64,000 nt of DNA, from the NCBI RefSeq assembly GCF_965228705.1, contig NZ_OZ245832.1, positions 2,418,001 through 2,482,000 on the forward strand. The letters run 5' to 3'. This document shows positions 27,101 through 35,802 of the stretch, one piece after another; positions within the stretch are counted from its first letter, which is position 1; every line of letters begins with the position of its first letter. The notes under the pieces are model-generated. The model made no database searches and had not been told where the DNA came from. It saw only the letters and a list, made by a program, of their open reading frames with translations. The translations under genes and the position numbers were made by a program. This DNA is from Croceimicrobium sp965228705 (lineage in GTDB: Bacteria > Bacteroidota > Bacteroidia > Flavobacteriales > Schleiferiaceae).

Positions 27101-29540
27101 TGCAGGCAATGGAGGCACTGGTAAATATCTGTTCAGCACAAAGAGTGGCTTTGGAAATACTCCTCTCAGTACCGCTGTTTACACACCCTGGATTGATCTA
27201 AGTAACCTAATCCTTCCTGAGCTTCGGTTCTTTAGTCATGCCTATGGTGCGGATATCGACAAATTGGTAATCGAAGTGAATGATGGCCAAAATTGGCAAA
27301 TGCTCAGCACCTTTAATGGCTCTCCTCAAACCTCTGGAGCAGCGGCCTGGCAAGAAAACCTGGTCAGTTTGCAAGCCTATTTAAACGACACCATTCAACT
27401 GCGATTTGTATCCCATCGCAAAAACACTTTTAGCGCCTTAACCGCCCTGGCCTTGGATGATATTGAAATCCGTGAAACTCCTACCTGCGCTTTCCCTACT
27501 GCCTTACAGCAGGATAGTGCCAGCAGCAATAGCATTCACCTAAGTTGGCAAAGTGGGGGCGCTAACCAATGGCAAATAGGCTACCGTCCAGCAGGCAGCA
27601 GTCAGGCCTATCAAATTATTAATGTAGGTACTAATCCCTATGAGCTCCGGGGACTTAGCCCTTCAAGTTCCTACGAGATTATTGTACGGGATAGTTGCGG
27701 ACTTGGAGACCTAAGCTTTTGGTCTGGTCTTCTGATTGGTTCCACAAATTGCGGGGTCCGAATTTTACCCTACCGTGAAAATTTTGACGGGGGACAATGG
27801 GTAAGTGGTACCGGGCAAAGTAATGCGGGGTCTGTGCTCGACCCCTGCTGGTCTACCCCCTCCAGTGCCGGGCCACATTTCGGACCGCGAACCGGCATAA
27901 CCTTTAGTAATACTACCGGGCCTTCTACCGATGTTTCCGGGACGGGGAATTACCTCTATACCGAGGCCACAAATGGAGTTGGAACCGGTGAAATTACCGG
28001 ACCACATATTTTCATACCTCAAAATCAAGGTGTGATATGGCTAAAATGGGCCTACCATATGTATGGACTAGATATTGGCGACTTTGAAATTGAAATACGG
28101 ATCAATGGTGGTCCTTTCCAAAACCTATATAGCCTTAATGGCATGCAACAGACCTCTAGTGCAGATGCTTGGCAAGAAGATTCCCTCTCGCTACAAGCCT
28201 ATGTAAACGATACCATTCAGCTTCGCTTTAAGGGTTCGAATAGCGGCTATCGAGGAGATATTGCCCTGGACGACATTCGAATCGAAGGCAATCAGACCCT
28301 CTGCCAGACCCCGGATAGCTTGCAAATACTAACTGTGGGAACTGATAGTATCCAAATTAAATGGAACTCCTATAATGGCACTAGCAGCCGTATTAAGCTC
28401 AGTACCCTTGAGCCCTCAGGAGCAGCTCCACAATGGTTCTATGGAGTGCAAAGTCCCTTTACTTTAAGCAATTTGCAAGAAGGTGTGCTTTATCGCATCG
28501 AGGTCTCCGATAGTTGCAGTGCCAGTGCCCAAAGCTATACAGACAGCCTGGTAATTCGTACCCAATGCCTCCCCTTGCAAGCCGGGGCTCAGGTGCAAAA
28601 ACTTGGACTGGATCTCTATGCCCATAATCGCAGTATTGCCAGTGATTCTGTAGCCTGGTATATCGGTAATCAACTGATTGGAACCAGTGATAGCGTACAT
28701 CATCAATTTAACTCCCCCGGAAATTATACCCTCAAATTAGTAGCCCTAAATAGTTGTGGTGAGAAAGATAGCCTCTTCCAAATGTTAACTATTTGCGATA
28801 GCATGAGTCCTGCCTATCAGTGGACCTATAATCTTGACAGCCTCTATTTAGAAGCCGATACTGCCAGCGGTGCTCAAACTGTTTACTGGTATCTCAATTC
28901 GCAATATGCCGGCATGGGCTGGCAAAACCAAAGTGCTCTAGACACCAGTGGCATTCTTCCAATAGCAATTCATTTTGTAGATGCTTGTGGCGATACCCTC
29001 AAATTACAAGACACCCTGCGCTATTGCCCACCAGTTTGGGCAGCCTGGACCGACAGCATAGTCAACCTGCAAGGCCAAGGTGGAGGAATGCGCGTTTACT
29101 TTAATGCTAAACCTTCTCGAAATGCTCAATTCTACCAATGGTCTTTTGGCGATGGAAGCAGCGGCAGTGGTAAGCAAGTAGTTCACACTTATTCCAGTTA
29201 TAGCCTTAATTACAATGTTCGCCTCATAGTTCGTAATGCATGCGGAGCAAGTGATACCACAGAAAGAAAACTTGGAGATATCGGATTAGCCGAATATGCA
29301 ATTCCCCGCATCTCTGCCTACCCCAATCCTTTCAGGGATGAGGTTTATATAGATTGGGAAGGAAACACTGAACTCGATATCGAGCTACTGGATTCTCAAG
29401 GCAGGGTACTGGGCCAGGTTCGTAAAAACCCGCGTAACAGAGCAGAGTCGTGGACACTCGATCAACTGGCTCCCGGCGTCTATTATCTCCGTGTGCGACA
29501 AGGGCCCCACAGGGTGTCCTTGAGATTACTTCACCTTTAG
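24123..29540 (+). CDS. Giant T9SS surface protein with five FN3-MAM units
   Basis: 1805 residues. A signal peptide ends VAFGQ (about residue 21). Five units of about 275 residues follow, starting near residues 22, 297, 573, 847 and 1122; each has a fibronectin-III-like part opened by a CPxP motif and closed by VRDSCG, then a MAM-like jelly roll starting PxLEDFxG and ending DDIxI. A sixth FN3-like part (about 1394-1480) and PKD-like repeats (FYQWSFGDGSSGSGKQVVHTY, about 1660) come next, then a T9SS type A sorting domain (ISAYPNPFRDEVYIDW, about 1730 to the end). The modules suggest an adhesin or matrix-binding protein; no catalytic domain is visible. Confidence 0.85.
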   Translation: MNKFVFWFFSCFLFSSVAFGQVCPTPQSLESLAIDEQQALLDWQSSSSHWQLRYGQGNSQIISPILINSKPYSLSALNPASNYWVQVRDSCGLDSLGPWSDTLFLRTRCSAISSPWLEDFEGQQWSRNNNGNNLLHVDSCYRFSADSLAQYWTIQTQSAIANSGPSQDHSANGQQFLYQVRNFGITQHDSVFFESPTINLSGLNNPELSYWYHFYGDDIEDFRIWISANSGLSFQLLDALNGPQQNSSNSPWLERRNSLAAYSGQSIILRFVAKSAQGGFAVGMALDDIKIDEQAACPSPLLPATLLSRSSQSLVLNLPPSSSNSWQIEYGPLGFNPGSGTTQNASQNPYTLNNLSPGTEYDIYVRELCPGSLTSNPSPKLKARTACNAQMAPYQEDFEGSNFSTAAIGSLHGNIDPCWISSPDHTFFWTVGPPVSQPVNTGPLGDHSTGSGQYLFSETESFSALATESSLSSPAIDLSALSQPQLRFYYHLFGADIAGLNILVVANGNINLIDSLNGPQQISRAEVWKEKIIDLSAYTNQEVQIVFTAKKSSNGFANHIAIDDFYLEETPTCPKPINLQASALGTQVQLSWTSSASNWIIEYGPKGFSPGNGFSFKPNSNPFTINGLSPNTEYDFYIQDSCGANLLSSQEFFGTVKTDCSAQSSPFLETFDGSSFNGGSSIHQAGTIDPCWRRNETQSFFWKARGTGAVSTQTGPSADHTSGSGKSMQTVISNFVNATQEIDLSSPPIELSSLQSPQLRFFHHLFGADIESLKVLIKNKDSVSTVLQLNGAQVNSNSAPWTEELIDLSAWQGDTIVLIFRGRRKNNYFYRGSIAIDDVEIRETPSCPAPTNLMVLQQNGSSVVLDWTSGGANQWQIEYGTPGFSPGNGTLVNVSSKPFTLSNLNPKSNYDVFVRDSCGSSSLSLWSGRVSVFTGCLVMAAPFLEDFNGPSFQRALAAADQGIFDTCWSAEDHPNFFWKIHQGQVFTFNTGPNAGNGGTGKYLFSTKSGFGNTPLSTAVYTPWIDLSNLILPELRFFSHAYGADIDKLVIEVNDGQNWQMLSTFNGSPQTSGAAAWQENLVSLQAYLNDTIQLRFVSHRKNTFSALTALALDDIEIRETPTCAFPTALQQDSASSNSIHLSWQSGGANQWQIGYRPAGSSQAYQIINVGTNPYELRGLSPSSSYEIIVRDSCGLGDLSFWSGLLIGSTNCGVRILPYRENFDGGQWVSGTGQSNAGSVLDPCWSTPSSAGPHFGPRTGITFSNTTGPSTDVSGTGNYLYTEATNGVGTGEITGPHIFIPQNQGVIWLKWAYHMYGLDIGDFEIEIRINGGPFQNLYSLNGMQQTSSADAWQEDSLSLQAYVNDTIQLRFKGSNSGYRGDIALDDIRIEGNQTLCQTPDSLQILTVGTDSIQIKWNSYNGTSSRIKLSTLEPSGAAPQWFYGVQSPFTLSNLQEGVLYRIEVSDSCSASAQSYTDSLVIRTQCLPLQAGAQVQKLGLDLYAHNRSIASDSVAWYIGNQLIGTSDSVHHQFNSPGNYTLKLVALNSCGEKDSLFQMLTICDSMSPAYQWTYNLDSLYLEADTASGAQTVYWYLNSQYAGMGWQNQSALDTSGILPIAIHFVDACGDTLKLQDTLRYCPPVWAAWTDSIVNLQGQGGGMRVYFNAKPSRNAQFYQWSFGDGSSGSGKQVVHTYSSYSLNYNVRLIVRNACGASDTTERKLGDIGLAEYAIPRISAYPNPFRDEVYIDWEGNTELDIELLDSQGRVLGQVRKNPRNRAESWTLDQLAPGVYYLRVRQGPHRVSLRLLHL
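24186..28302 (+). repeat. Five tandem FN3-MAM coding repeats
   Basis: Units of roughly 820-830 bp begin at about 24186, 25012, 25840, 26662 and 27487. They are similar at protein level (CPxP opening, EYGPxGFxPGNG, VRDSCG, LEDFxG, LFGADI, DDIxIRETPTC) but clearly diverged in DNA, so the expansion is old or under diversifying change. Confidence 0.7.
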
Positions 29541-29566
29541 CAGCATCAAGCTGAAGTGGAGTATCG

Positions 29567-29599
29567 AAAGGGAAGGATTATGCTCCTTCCCTTTTTTTT
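29567..29599 (+). terminator. Terminator after the giant surface protein
   Basis: AAAGGGAAGGA pairs perfectly with TCCTTCCCTTT over a 6-nt loop and runs into a T tract. Confidence 0.85.
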
Positions 29600-29711
29600 C
29601 GGGCAGAAGCGTTCTGTTTTCTGCAATTAACTAAAGTCGAACCAAATCCGGCAAGCAAGAACAGGCCTACAATTGAAGCTAAGCCTACTTTGCAATTCTA
29701 AAACATAATTT

Positions 29712-30869
29712 ATGAAAAAGCAGTTTACATTCTTACTGGCCTGGCTCAGTTTCAGCCTGCTCAATGCCCAGCATATAGGCACCTATAATCCCAACCCAAA
29801 TCGCGTAATCAGCGATGCAATGATCTTTGCCTCGGATCATGAAATCCTGGCCTCAGATTACGATAATGGACGGGTATCGCTAATTAATATCCAAAGCGGC
29901 CAAAGTCGCTATCTGGTAACGGGATTGGGCAAGGCCAATGGCTTGTATCTTTCCCCTATCACCGGGCATTTGTACATCGCCAATCCGGTGGCGGATAAGA
30001 TTTATGTGATAGATACTTCCGATCAAAGCCTGGTGCAAACTTTCAATATGCAAAGCCCTTCCGATATCATTGCCAGCCCAAATCATGACACCTTATATGT
30101 GAGCAGCTGGCAGGATAATAGGATCAGTCAAATTGAAGTAGCTACCGGAACTCAATTTACCTGGCAATGGGGAGCACCTTTAAACGCACCGGTTGGACTG
30201 TGCTACGACCCTCAAAGTAATGACTACTATGTAGGCAATTTTAACGATCGGAAAATCTATCGAATGAACGATTTAGGCATTTACTATGTCGCTACTGTTC
30301 CGGCTCCGAACACCACTGGAAATGCCTATTTAGGTTTTATAAAATTTGCCAATAATAAGATTTACGCTAGCTCCTTAAATGCTCATCAAATTTATGAGAT
30401 TGACCCCGCCTATACTGATAGTGTAAAGCTTTTAGCCGGTCAAGCCGGGATTAGCGGAAATCAGGATGGCAGCCCTGCCGTAGCCAGCTTTAGTCAGCCC
30501 AATGGTATATTACCCAATGCTACCGGTGATACTATTTGGATTAGCGAATATGGAAGTGGAAACCTACGCTATTACACGACCAGTAGCGGTTTGGGAACAT
30601 TATACCTTCCGGCAGATAGCCAACCAATACGCGTATATCCTCAACCTGCGAAAGACCGTCTTCATATTCAAATTGCTGAAGGTTTTGAAGATCTTCAGAA
30701 GCAAGAGTTTCAATTAATTAATGCCCAGGGGCAAATACTGAGAAACGGATTGAGATTTGAAGACTATCAAGAGCAAAGTGTAGACTTATCCGACTTGAGA
30801 GCGGGTAGCTACTTCATTCAATACCAATATCAAGGTACAGGTTATAGCCAACCGATTCAAGTCTATTAA
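29712..30869 (+). CDS. T9SS-sorted beta-propeller (NHL-like) protein
   Basis: 385 residues. A signal peptide ends LLNAQ (residue 20). Residues about 22-295 carry repeated blades of the NHL / SMP-30 type, for example GLYLSPITGHLYIANPVADKIYVID, IIASPNHDTLYVSSWQDNRI and GLCYDPQSNDYYVGNFNDRKIY. The T9SS sorting domain begins IRVYPQPAKDRLHIQI (about residue 306). It is a predicted surface or released propeller; a binding or lactonase-like role cannot be separated from sequence. It starts 112 bp after a terminator, with TACTTTGC at 29686-29693 as a weak -7 candidate, and is convergent with the alpha/beta hydrolase (4-bp overlap). Confidence 0.83.
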   Translation: MKKQFTFLLAWLSFSLLNAQHIGTYNPNPNRVISDAMIFASDHEILASDYDNGRVSLINIQSGQSRYLVTGLGKANGLYLSPITGHLYIANPVADKIYVIDTSDQSLVQTFNMQSPSDIIASPNHDTLYVSSWQDNRISQIEVATGTQFTWQWGAPLNAPVGLCYDPQSNDYYVGNFNDRKIYRMNDLGIYYVATVPAPNTTGNAYLGFIKFANNKIYASSLNAHQIYEIDPAYTDSVKLLAGQAGISGNQDGSPAVASFSQPNGILPNATGDTIWISEYGSGNLRYYTTSSGLGTLYLPADSQPIRVYPQPAKDRLHIQIAEGFEDLQKQEFQLINAQGQILRNGLRFEDYQEQSVDLSDLRAGSYFIQYQYQGTGYSQPIQVY

Positions 30870-31819
30870 TTGCAATTACACAGTTCCTCGAGGATTTCGG
30901 ATTGGTAGTTCCGAATAAGGGAAAAGTGCCCTTCATCTTTTAAAAAGAGCCTCGAATACCTCAAGACCGAATGGTAATAAAAACCGCGCTGCTGTGGTGC
31001 CATTCGGTCTTGTTTTCCGTACCAAAGGCTTATTGGAATTGTGACTTCTTCGGGCTCAAAGCCCCAGTCTCGAACATAAAGCTGCCATTCCTGAACTACC
31101 CCTTCAATTCCCTGACGATAGGCTTCCAAAGAAGCCGCTAAAAAATCACGGCCATAATGAGGCTGACTCAGCATTAATTGCCGATCTGCAGGTGGCAAAT
31201 GACGCTGCATCTGGCTCAAGCGTTTCTCTGGTTTATCACGCAAGGTTTCATAATCCCTGCGAATAATGGATTCTATAAAACGGTTGTTCTTTAAAGCTGC
31301 AGCCCAATGTATTAATCGCAGAGGAAACCACATTCCCTTTTTACTCCCCTTATAATTTACCGGACTAGCCCCAGCCACAATACTTGCCCCCTTTATACGC
31401 TCTGGAAAGTGCAAGCTGCAAGCCAATAGATGAGGCGCTCCTCCGGATAAGGCCAGCAAATACACCGAATCCAAACTCAATTGATGGCAAAGCTCCTCCA
31501 TATCATAGGCATAATGGGCAAAGCATCGCTCGGGATGCGGATCAGAATAACCAATTCCCGGTCGATCCGGAGCAATAATACGCAAAGACATTTCGCAAGC
31601 GATGGTGTCTAAAAATGCGGCAGACAGGCGACTTTCCTGACCACCATGAAAATAAAGCACTGGCTTCCCCTTGGGATCTCCATATTCCACATAAGCCAAA
31701 AGCCTTTGATCGGATAATTGAATCCCGTATACGCCCTCAGCTATCACAAAAGGAACTTGTGCCGAGACAGAAAAGAAACTAAATATTGCAAGCAGACAGC
31801 CCCGCCTAATAATAAGCAT
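30866..31819 (-). CDS. Secreted alpha/beta hydrolase
   Basis: 317 residues from the chosen ATG (31819), giving a signal peptide MLIIRRGCLLAIFSFF..SAQ; the frame is open to 31843 but that start lies inside the upstream small gene. It has the alpha/beta-hydrolase fold: oxyanion loop YFHGGQES, nucleophile in LLALSGGAPH (Ser about 125), acid in WYGKQDRMAP and His in KDEGHFSLI. It resembles the proline-iminopeptidase / haloalkane-dehalogenase-type esterases of this superfamily; the substrate is unknown. It begins 8 bp after a 75-residue gene in the same direction. The 3' end overlaps the convergent propeller gene by 4 bp. Confidence 0.85.
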   Translation of the reverse strand: MLIIRRGCLLAIFSFFSVSAQVPFVIAEGVYGIQLSDQRLLAYVEYGDPKGKPVLYFHGGQESRLSAAFLDTIACEMSLRIIAPDRPGIGYSDPHPERCFAHYAYDMEELCHQLSLDSVYLLALSGGAPHLLACSLHFPERIKGASIVAGASPVNYKGSKKGMWFPLRLIHWAAALKNNRFIESIIRRDYETLRDKPEKRLSQMQRHLPPADRQLMLSQPHYGRDFLAASLEAYRQGIEGVVQEWQLYVRDWGFEPEEVTIPISLWYGKQDRMAPQQRGFYYHSVLRYSRLFLKDEGHFSLIRNYQSEILEELCNCN

Positions 31820-31826
31820 AGCATGA

Positions 31827-32054
31827 TTAAATTCTATGCTCATATTGAATCAACAAGAGGGGAATCTCATTCTGGTCAGACTGTTTTGAATCCAGAGACC
31901 AGGGGGAAGGTCCATAACAAGAAGCGCCCAGCTCCGAACAATGCAATTGAATGGGCAATGCGGGAGTTTCGGCCTTTTGATGAAGTAGCAAAAAAGAAAG
32001 GAAGCAGATTAAAAGGCTTAGAATTACTAGGATGAAATAGGATTTGTTAGTCAT
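31827..32054 (-). CDS. Small secreted or membrane-anchored protein (75 residues)
   Basis: A 75-residue product with a strong N-terminal hydrophobic segment (about residues 6-24, FILVILSLLICFLSFLLL) followed by a soluble tail with two cysteines (LHCSELGASCYG). No family is recognised. Its stop precedes the hydrolase start at 31819 by only 8 bp, suggesting a two-gene operon, perhaps with a disulfide-bonded accessory peptide. The overlapping plus-strand frame (31718-32035) has no such features and is judged spurious. Confidence 0.45.
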   Translation of the reverse strand: MTNKSYFILVILSLLICFLSFLLLHQKAETPALPIQLHCSELGASCYGPSPWSLDSKQSDQNEIPLLLIQYEHRI

Positions 32055-32182
32055 AGTCTACAGATCAATAGCTCGAAGATGTGAAAAGCATCTTAAGCCA
32101 AGGTTCTGATTCCTGTTTCAGAACCAAATATCACTGAGATTATTTCTATGGAAAGTCTGCGACCCGTTTAGGGTACTGCCTA

Positions 32183-33676
32183 CTAAAGACCAGCCTGTGG
32201 AGCCATGGACTCCATAGCTGGTGCAAGTTTATTTTCTGGTATTTTGCGGTACAAAGCATAGCGCACCTCGCGGCTATTCCCTTCCAATTCTTGCTTGCGT
32301 AAAAGTAGCCCTCGTTCTTCTAATTGCTTTGGGAAATGATCCAGCCAATCATTGGCGATAATCAGGAAATATTCTGCTTCCAAGGCTTCTTCCATCATCC
32401 GGCCATCACGCATGTGATCACCCTCACGAGTTATAGCCAAAACATTAGGGGAAAGTGCATCCAGTAAGTGAGTATTCCAATAGGAACCAATTACCGTGAA
32501 GTGATCAATCTGTGCTTCGGCTAAGACTTTAGCAATCAGATTTTCGGCTCCCGAGCGTCGGATTCGGCCATGGGCTCCTGTCTCAAATTCGTGATTAAAG
32601 CGAAGCGAGGCATTCAATATGGGCATAGCGATTAAGGCCACCATAAAAAACTGCTCCCAACCATTTCCAAACTGGTCTTTAGCCCCCAATATCAAAGCCG
32701 AAACCATGAAGAAATAAGGCATTGTATGGTAGCGCAAAGGCATACCCATAGCCGCATTCCAATTAGAGAGATGGATAAGAACAAAGGAAAGAACCGCAGT
32801 TAAGAAAAAGATGACTGTAATGGAACTAAAGGACTGCCCGCTCCGAAATCTTCGGATTATGCTCAGTAGCAGAACTAAAAACAAGGCATAAAGCAAATAG
32901 CTATTAAAGGGCTTATTACCCTCAAAAAGAAATAAATCCCAAAGACTTTGAATCTGCTGACTAAAGGATTCCCAGACCTTCGGCCAGGGGGCCAAAAAGG
33001 TTTGATAGTCCTTAATCTTAACCGCCTGGTTTTTTGCCGCTAATAGTAAAACCAAGCCCAAGCCAGAGCCCAATAGTAAAAAGTGCCATCTCTTTAAAAA
33101 GAGCTTCCAAAAGACCTTATGTTCCACCAGAACAAAAGCCACAAAAAAGGCCAAGGACATTTCGGAAGACCAAATCGCTAGAAAAGCCACAAAAGGCACT
33201 AAAAATGCTTTCCAGGAATCAGAGATTCTTGGAGCATTGAAAAGGCTTAAACTCGCCAATAGAAAGAAAAACTGGGCCAGATAAGGGTGTCCCAAAGAGT
33301 CCTGCATCCAAAAAGGATAAATGGGAAAAAGCAGAACCGCACTTAAGCCTAAAGACCAATAACTAAAATTACTGAGTCGCCAGAGCATAAATGCACTTAA
33401 GCCTAATAGAAGCACTTGCACCAAACCCAGGGCAGTAAAGGAGTCTACCCCTATTGCAATGAGTATTGAGCCCAGCATTGGAATAAAACTACCCAGCCGA
33501 TTTTGCCCCCAATAATACCAATCCTTAGCCCAGTCGAATCGTTCCGCCATCAGGATATGGATAGCATGATCGGAATTTAATTCCTCGAAATACCACAAGC
33601 TATAGTGAATGAAAAACAGGACAAAAAAGAGAATGCCGGTTAAGACTAAAAAAAAGGTTTGAATGCGTGGTTTCAA
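32183..33676 (-). CDS. Polytopic membrane protein, GT-C glycosyltransferase-like
   Basis: 497 residues with 10-12 predicted membrane helices up to about residue 370 and a soluble C-terminal tail. The first periplasmic loop carries EELNSDHAIHILMAERFDW, which places acidic residues after helix 1 as in GT-C lipid-linked sugar transferases (PMT/ArnT-like). I infer a transferase of glycans to proteins or lipids, but no family signature is complete. A -7-type element TATCTTTG lies on the minus strand at 33709-33702, without a clear -33. It appears monocistronic. Confidence 0.65.
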   Translation of the reverse strand: MKPRIQTFFLVLTGILFFVLFFIHYSLWYFEELNSDHAIHILMAERFDWAKDWYYWGQNRLGSFIPMLGSILIAIGVDSFTALGLVQVLLLGLSAFMLWRLSNFSYWSLGLSAVLLFPIYPFWMQDSLGHPYLAQFFFLLASLSLFNAPRISDSWKAFLVPFVAFLAIWSSEMSLAFFVAFVLVEHKVFWKLFLKRWHFLLLGSGLGLVLLLAAKNQAVKIKDYQTFLAPWPKVWESFSQQIQSLWDLFLFEGNKPFNSYLLYALFLVLLLSIIRRFRSGQSFSSITVIFFLTAVLSFVLIHLSNWNAAMGMPLRYHTMPYFFMVSALILGAKDQFGNGWEQFFMVALIAMPILNASLRFNHEFETGAHGRIRRSGAENLIAKVLAEAQIDHFTVIGSYWNTHLLDALSPNVLAITREGDHMRDGRMMEEALEAEYFLIIANDWLDHFPKQLEERGLLLRKQELEGNSREVRYALYRKIPENKLAPAMESMAPQAGL

Positions 33677-34135
33677 AGATGTTTGGCTATGCTTAAAGGC
33701 TCAAAGATAAGTTTGTCATGTAAGCAGGAGATAGCCATCCTAATATTTAGGTAAGATTTGAACTTTTAATCCCCTATGCTATCGATGAATAACGAAACTA
33801 TTAAAATCAAATTACTAGATGAATCCTAAGTATGAATTTGGATTTGTTTAGTAAGCTTAACCTTTAATACTCACTTAGCCCCTTGGCCAATGCTCTCAAT
33901 TTTTCTCAAATCCACTAGTCAATAACAGAAAAATTGACAGTTTTCTAAACCAATTCTTTGACCAAGTCAAGATTGGAGCCCCCCATTAACCGAAACCGAC
34001 AAAAAATCCTTAAGCCTTGGTAAACAAGGCCTTTAAACCATACCAGCTTATGCAAAAAGGATCATTTCTTTTAATACAAGCCTTATTCGATCCAAGCCTA
34101 AATTCCATCCTCTCAAAAAATTAACATCTTTTCCC
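33677..34135. other. AT-rich intergenic region upstream of the toxin operon
   Basis: No gene seen on either strand. There is a small inverted repeat GCCTTG/CAAGGC (34014-34030). The sequence is noticeably AT-rich compared with the genes to the left. Confidence 0.5.
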
Positions 34136-34167
34136 TTGATTTACTGCTCTATTTTTTTCTAGGTTTG
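34136..34167 (+). promoter_or_regulatory. Consensus promoter of the toxin operon
   Basis: TTG (34136-34138), 21-bp spacer, TAGGTTTG (34160-34167): a full Bacteroidota -33/-7 match. It ends 23 bp before the ATG at 34191. Confidence 0.75.
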
Positions 34168-34190
34168 ACCACCATTAACAAACCTGAATT

Positions 34191-35783
34191 ATGAGCTTTC
34201 GCAATCTCTTGATTGGTGCAATAGGTCTATTGTCCATTAGTAACCTTATTGCCCAAAATGGCCCCGGCTTAATTAGCGGTAAACAATCTTGGCTCACTGG
34301 TAATGACAGCACTACCATCATAGCCAATCGCTGGACAATCGATCTCCTCGACTCCAATTTTGTTCTTGAACCTCGGCTAGCGAAACTTAATAGTGAGTAC
34401 ACCATTTTTATTGTAGCCCATCCTGATAGCTTAGGTACAGACCCTAATGTATTTGCTCAACTGGGAAGCTTTCAACTCAGAAACGACGGTGTTATGCTTA
34501 GCGGTCGCCTTAGACCTATTGATTTTTCGGATGGATTGAGCAAAGTTATAGCAGTATCAGCCTATAAGCGCAGTCAAATTTTTCAAGCTCCTTTTAAGGG
34601 GGCCTATAAACTGAATAATGACAAAATGTTTGACCTTGCTGAGCTGATTGTTTACGATCGAGTTTTAGACTCTAGTGAGATCAGATTAGTATCCAGCTAT
34701 TTAGCATTCAAACACTCCGTACCTCTGGCTAGAGGAAACCAGCAGTTTTCGTACTTCTTAAAAGGCTATGGTGGAAAGTATTGGAATGAAAGTGTAAGTC
34801 GGATTTACAACCACGATTTCCTGGCTGTTGGGCACTCCATGGATGAATTGCTCTATCAAAGCCAAAGCAGCACTCAAAATGACAGCTTAACTATCGGTTT
34901 AGACAGCATACTTCAGGCTGGGCAACTCCCAAATGTGGGAATTTCAGACCAAGCTTTTATTGTCTTTAGCCAGGCAAAAAAACAATATCGCAAGTACATC
35001 AAATGTCAAGGATCCCAAACTCCGGACAATCCCATTTACTATTGGAAATTTGAACTTCAAGAGTGGCATTCGAATGCTCAATATTTGAAAGTGAAGGTAA
35101 AAGGGCCATTCTTTCAGAATGATACCATCTCTCTTCTTTCCACTGGCTTTCAACTCAATCTCCCTTCCCTATTAACAGCTGATTCGTCAAGATTGTATTC
35201 CATCCCCATCTACGATCTACCAAATAACCAACACTTCTTTTTTAAGCCTATCCAAAAAGATACTTGCCCAGAATTAATCGATATTCAAAATCTGGACAGC
35301 TTAGGTACCCTCAGCTTAAATGCTGACCCAGACTCTATCGACCAATTTGAGATCATAAACTTGGATAATGGTTCTATCATCGCAATGGAAAATCTCAATC
35401 TCAATGAGATTCAGCTTCTGGATGGCAATTACCTATTAGTGGGGAGTCGCAATAATGAAGTGGTTTATTCAGAGCCCCTCCAATCGCAATCGAATCAAGA
35501 TCCAAATACAAGTTCTAGCCTCTCAATCTCCCAAGTTGACATTTATCCCAAACCGGCTTTAAAAAACAGCACTATTACTCTTGAAGCTCAAAACCTAAGT
35601 CAATCCACGGCTATAATTAGCATGACGGACATGAATGGCCGCGAGCTCTATCGACAAAGCTTTGATGTAACAGACCAGTACCTTAAAGTTCAAATACCTA
35701 GCCCTGCAGTATCCGGTATTTTCAAAATAAGCCTGCAACAAGACTCCAAGACTTTTTCCAGCCTGGTACCTGTAAATAATTAA
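34191..35783 (+). CDS. T9SS-sorted partner protein of the RHS toxin
   Basis: 530 residues. A signal peptide ends NLIAQ (residue 22). The N-terminal part (about 25-185) looks like a LamG/concanavalin-like module: AELIVYDRVLDSSEIRLVSS followed by YLAFKHSV is the typical closing segment of such domains in Bacteroidota surface proteins. A middle beta-rich region follows, then a C-terminal domain beginning VDIYPKPALKNSTITLEA (about residue 448) that fits a T9SS sorting domain in position and layout. It shares the promoter at 34136-34167 with the giant gene, which begins 19 bp downstream, so the two are coexpressed. I infer that it helps display, attach or export the toxin; no enzymatic motif is visible. 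Confidence 0.72.
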   Translation: MSFRNLLIGAIGLLSISNLIAQNGPGLISGKQSWLTGNDSTTIIANRWTIDLLDSNFVLEPRLAKLNSEYTIFIVAHPDSLGTDPNVFAQLGSFQLRNDGVMLSGRLRPIDFSDGLSKVIAVSAYKRSQIFQAPFKGAYKLNNDKMFDLAELIVYDRVLDSSEIRLVSSYLAFKHSVPLARGNQQFSYFLKGYGGKYWNESVSRIYNHDFLAVGHSMDELLYQSQSSTQNDSLTIGLDSILQAGQLPNVGISDQAFIVFSQAKKQYRKYIKCQGSQTPDNPIYYWKFELQEWHSNAQYLKVKVKGPFFQNDTISLLSTGFQLNLPSLLTADSSRLYSIPIYDLPNNQHFFFKPIQKDTCPELIDIQNLDSLGTLSLNADPDSIDQFEIINLDNGSIIAMENLNLNEIQLLDGNYLLVGSRNNEVVYSEPLQSQSNQDPNTSSSLSISQVDIYPKPALKNSTITLEAQNLSQSTAIISMTDMNGRELYRQSFDVTDQYLKVQIPSPAVSGIFKISLQQDSKTFSSLVPVNN

Positions 35784-35802
35784 GACCTTAACCTTTCTTC
35801 CT

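Noticed and set aside
31718..32035. 105-codon plus-strand frame across the hydrolase start
   Set aside because: Basic low-complexity product; the opposite strand carries a convincing signal anchor and operon spacing.
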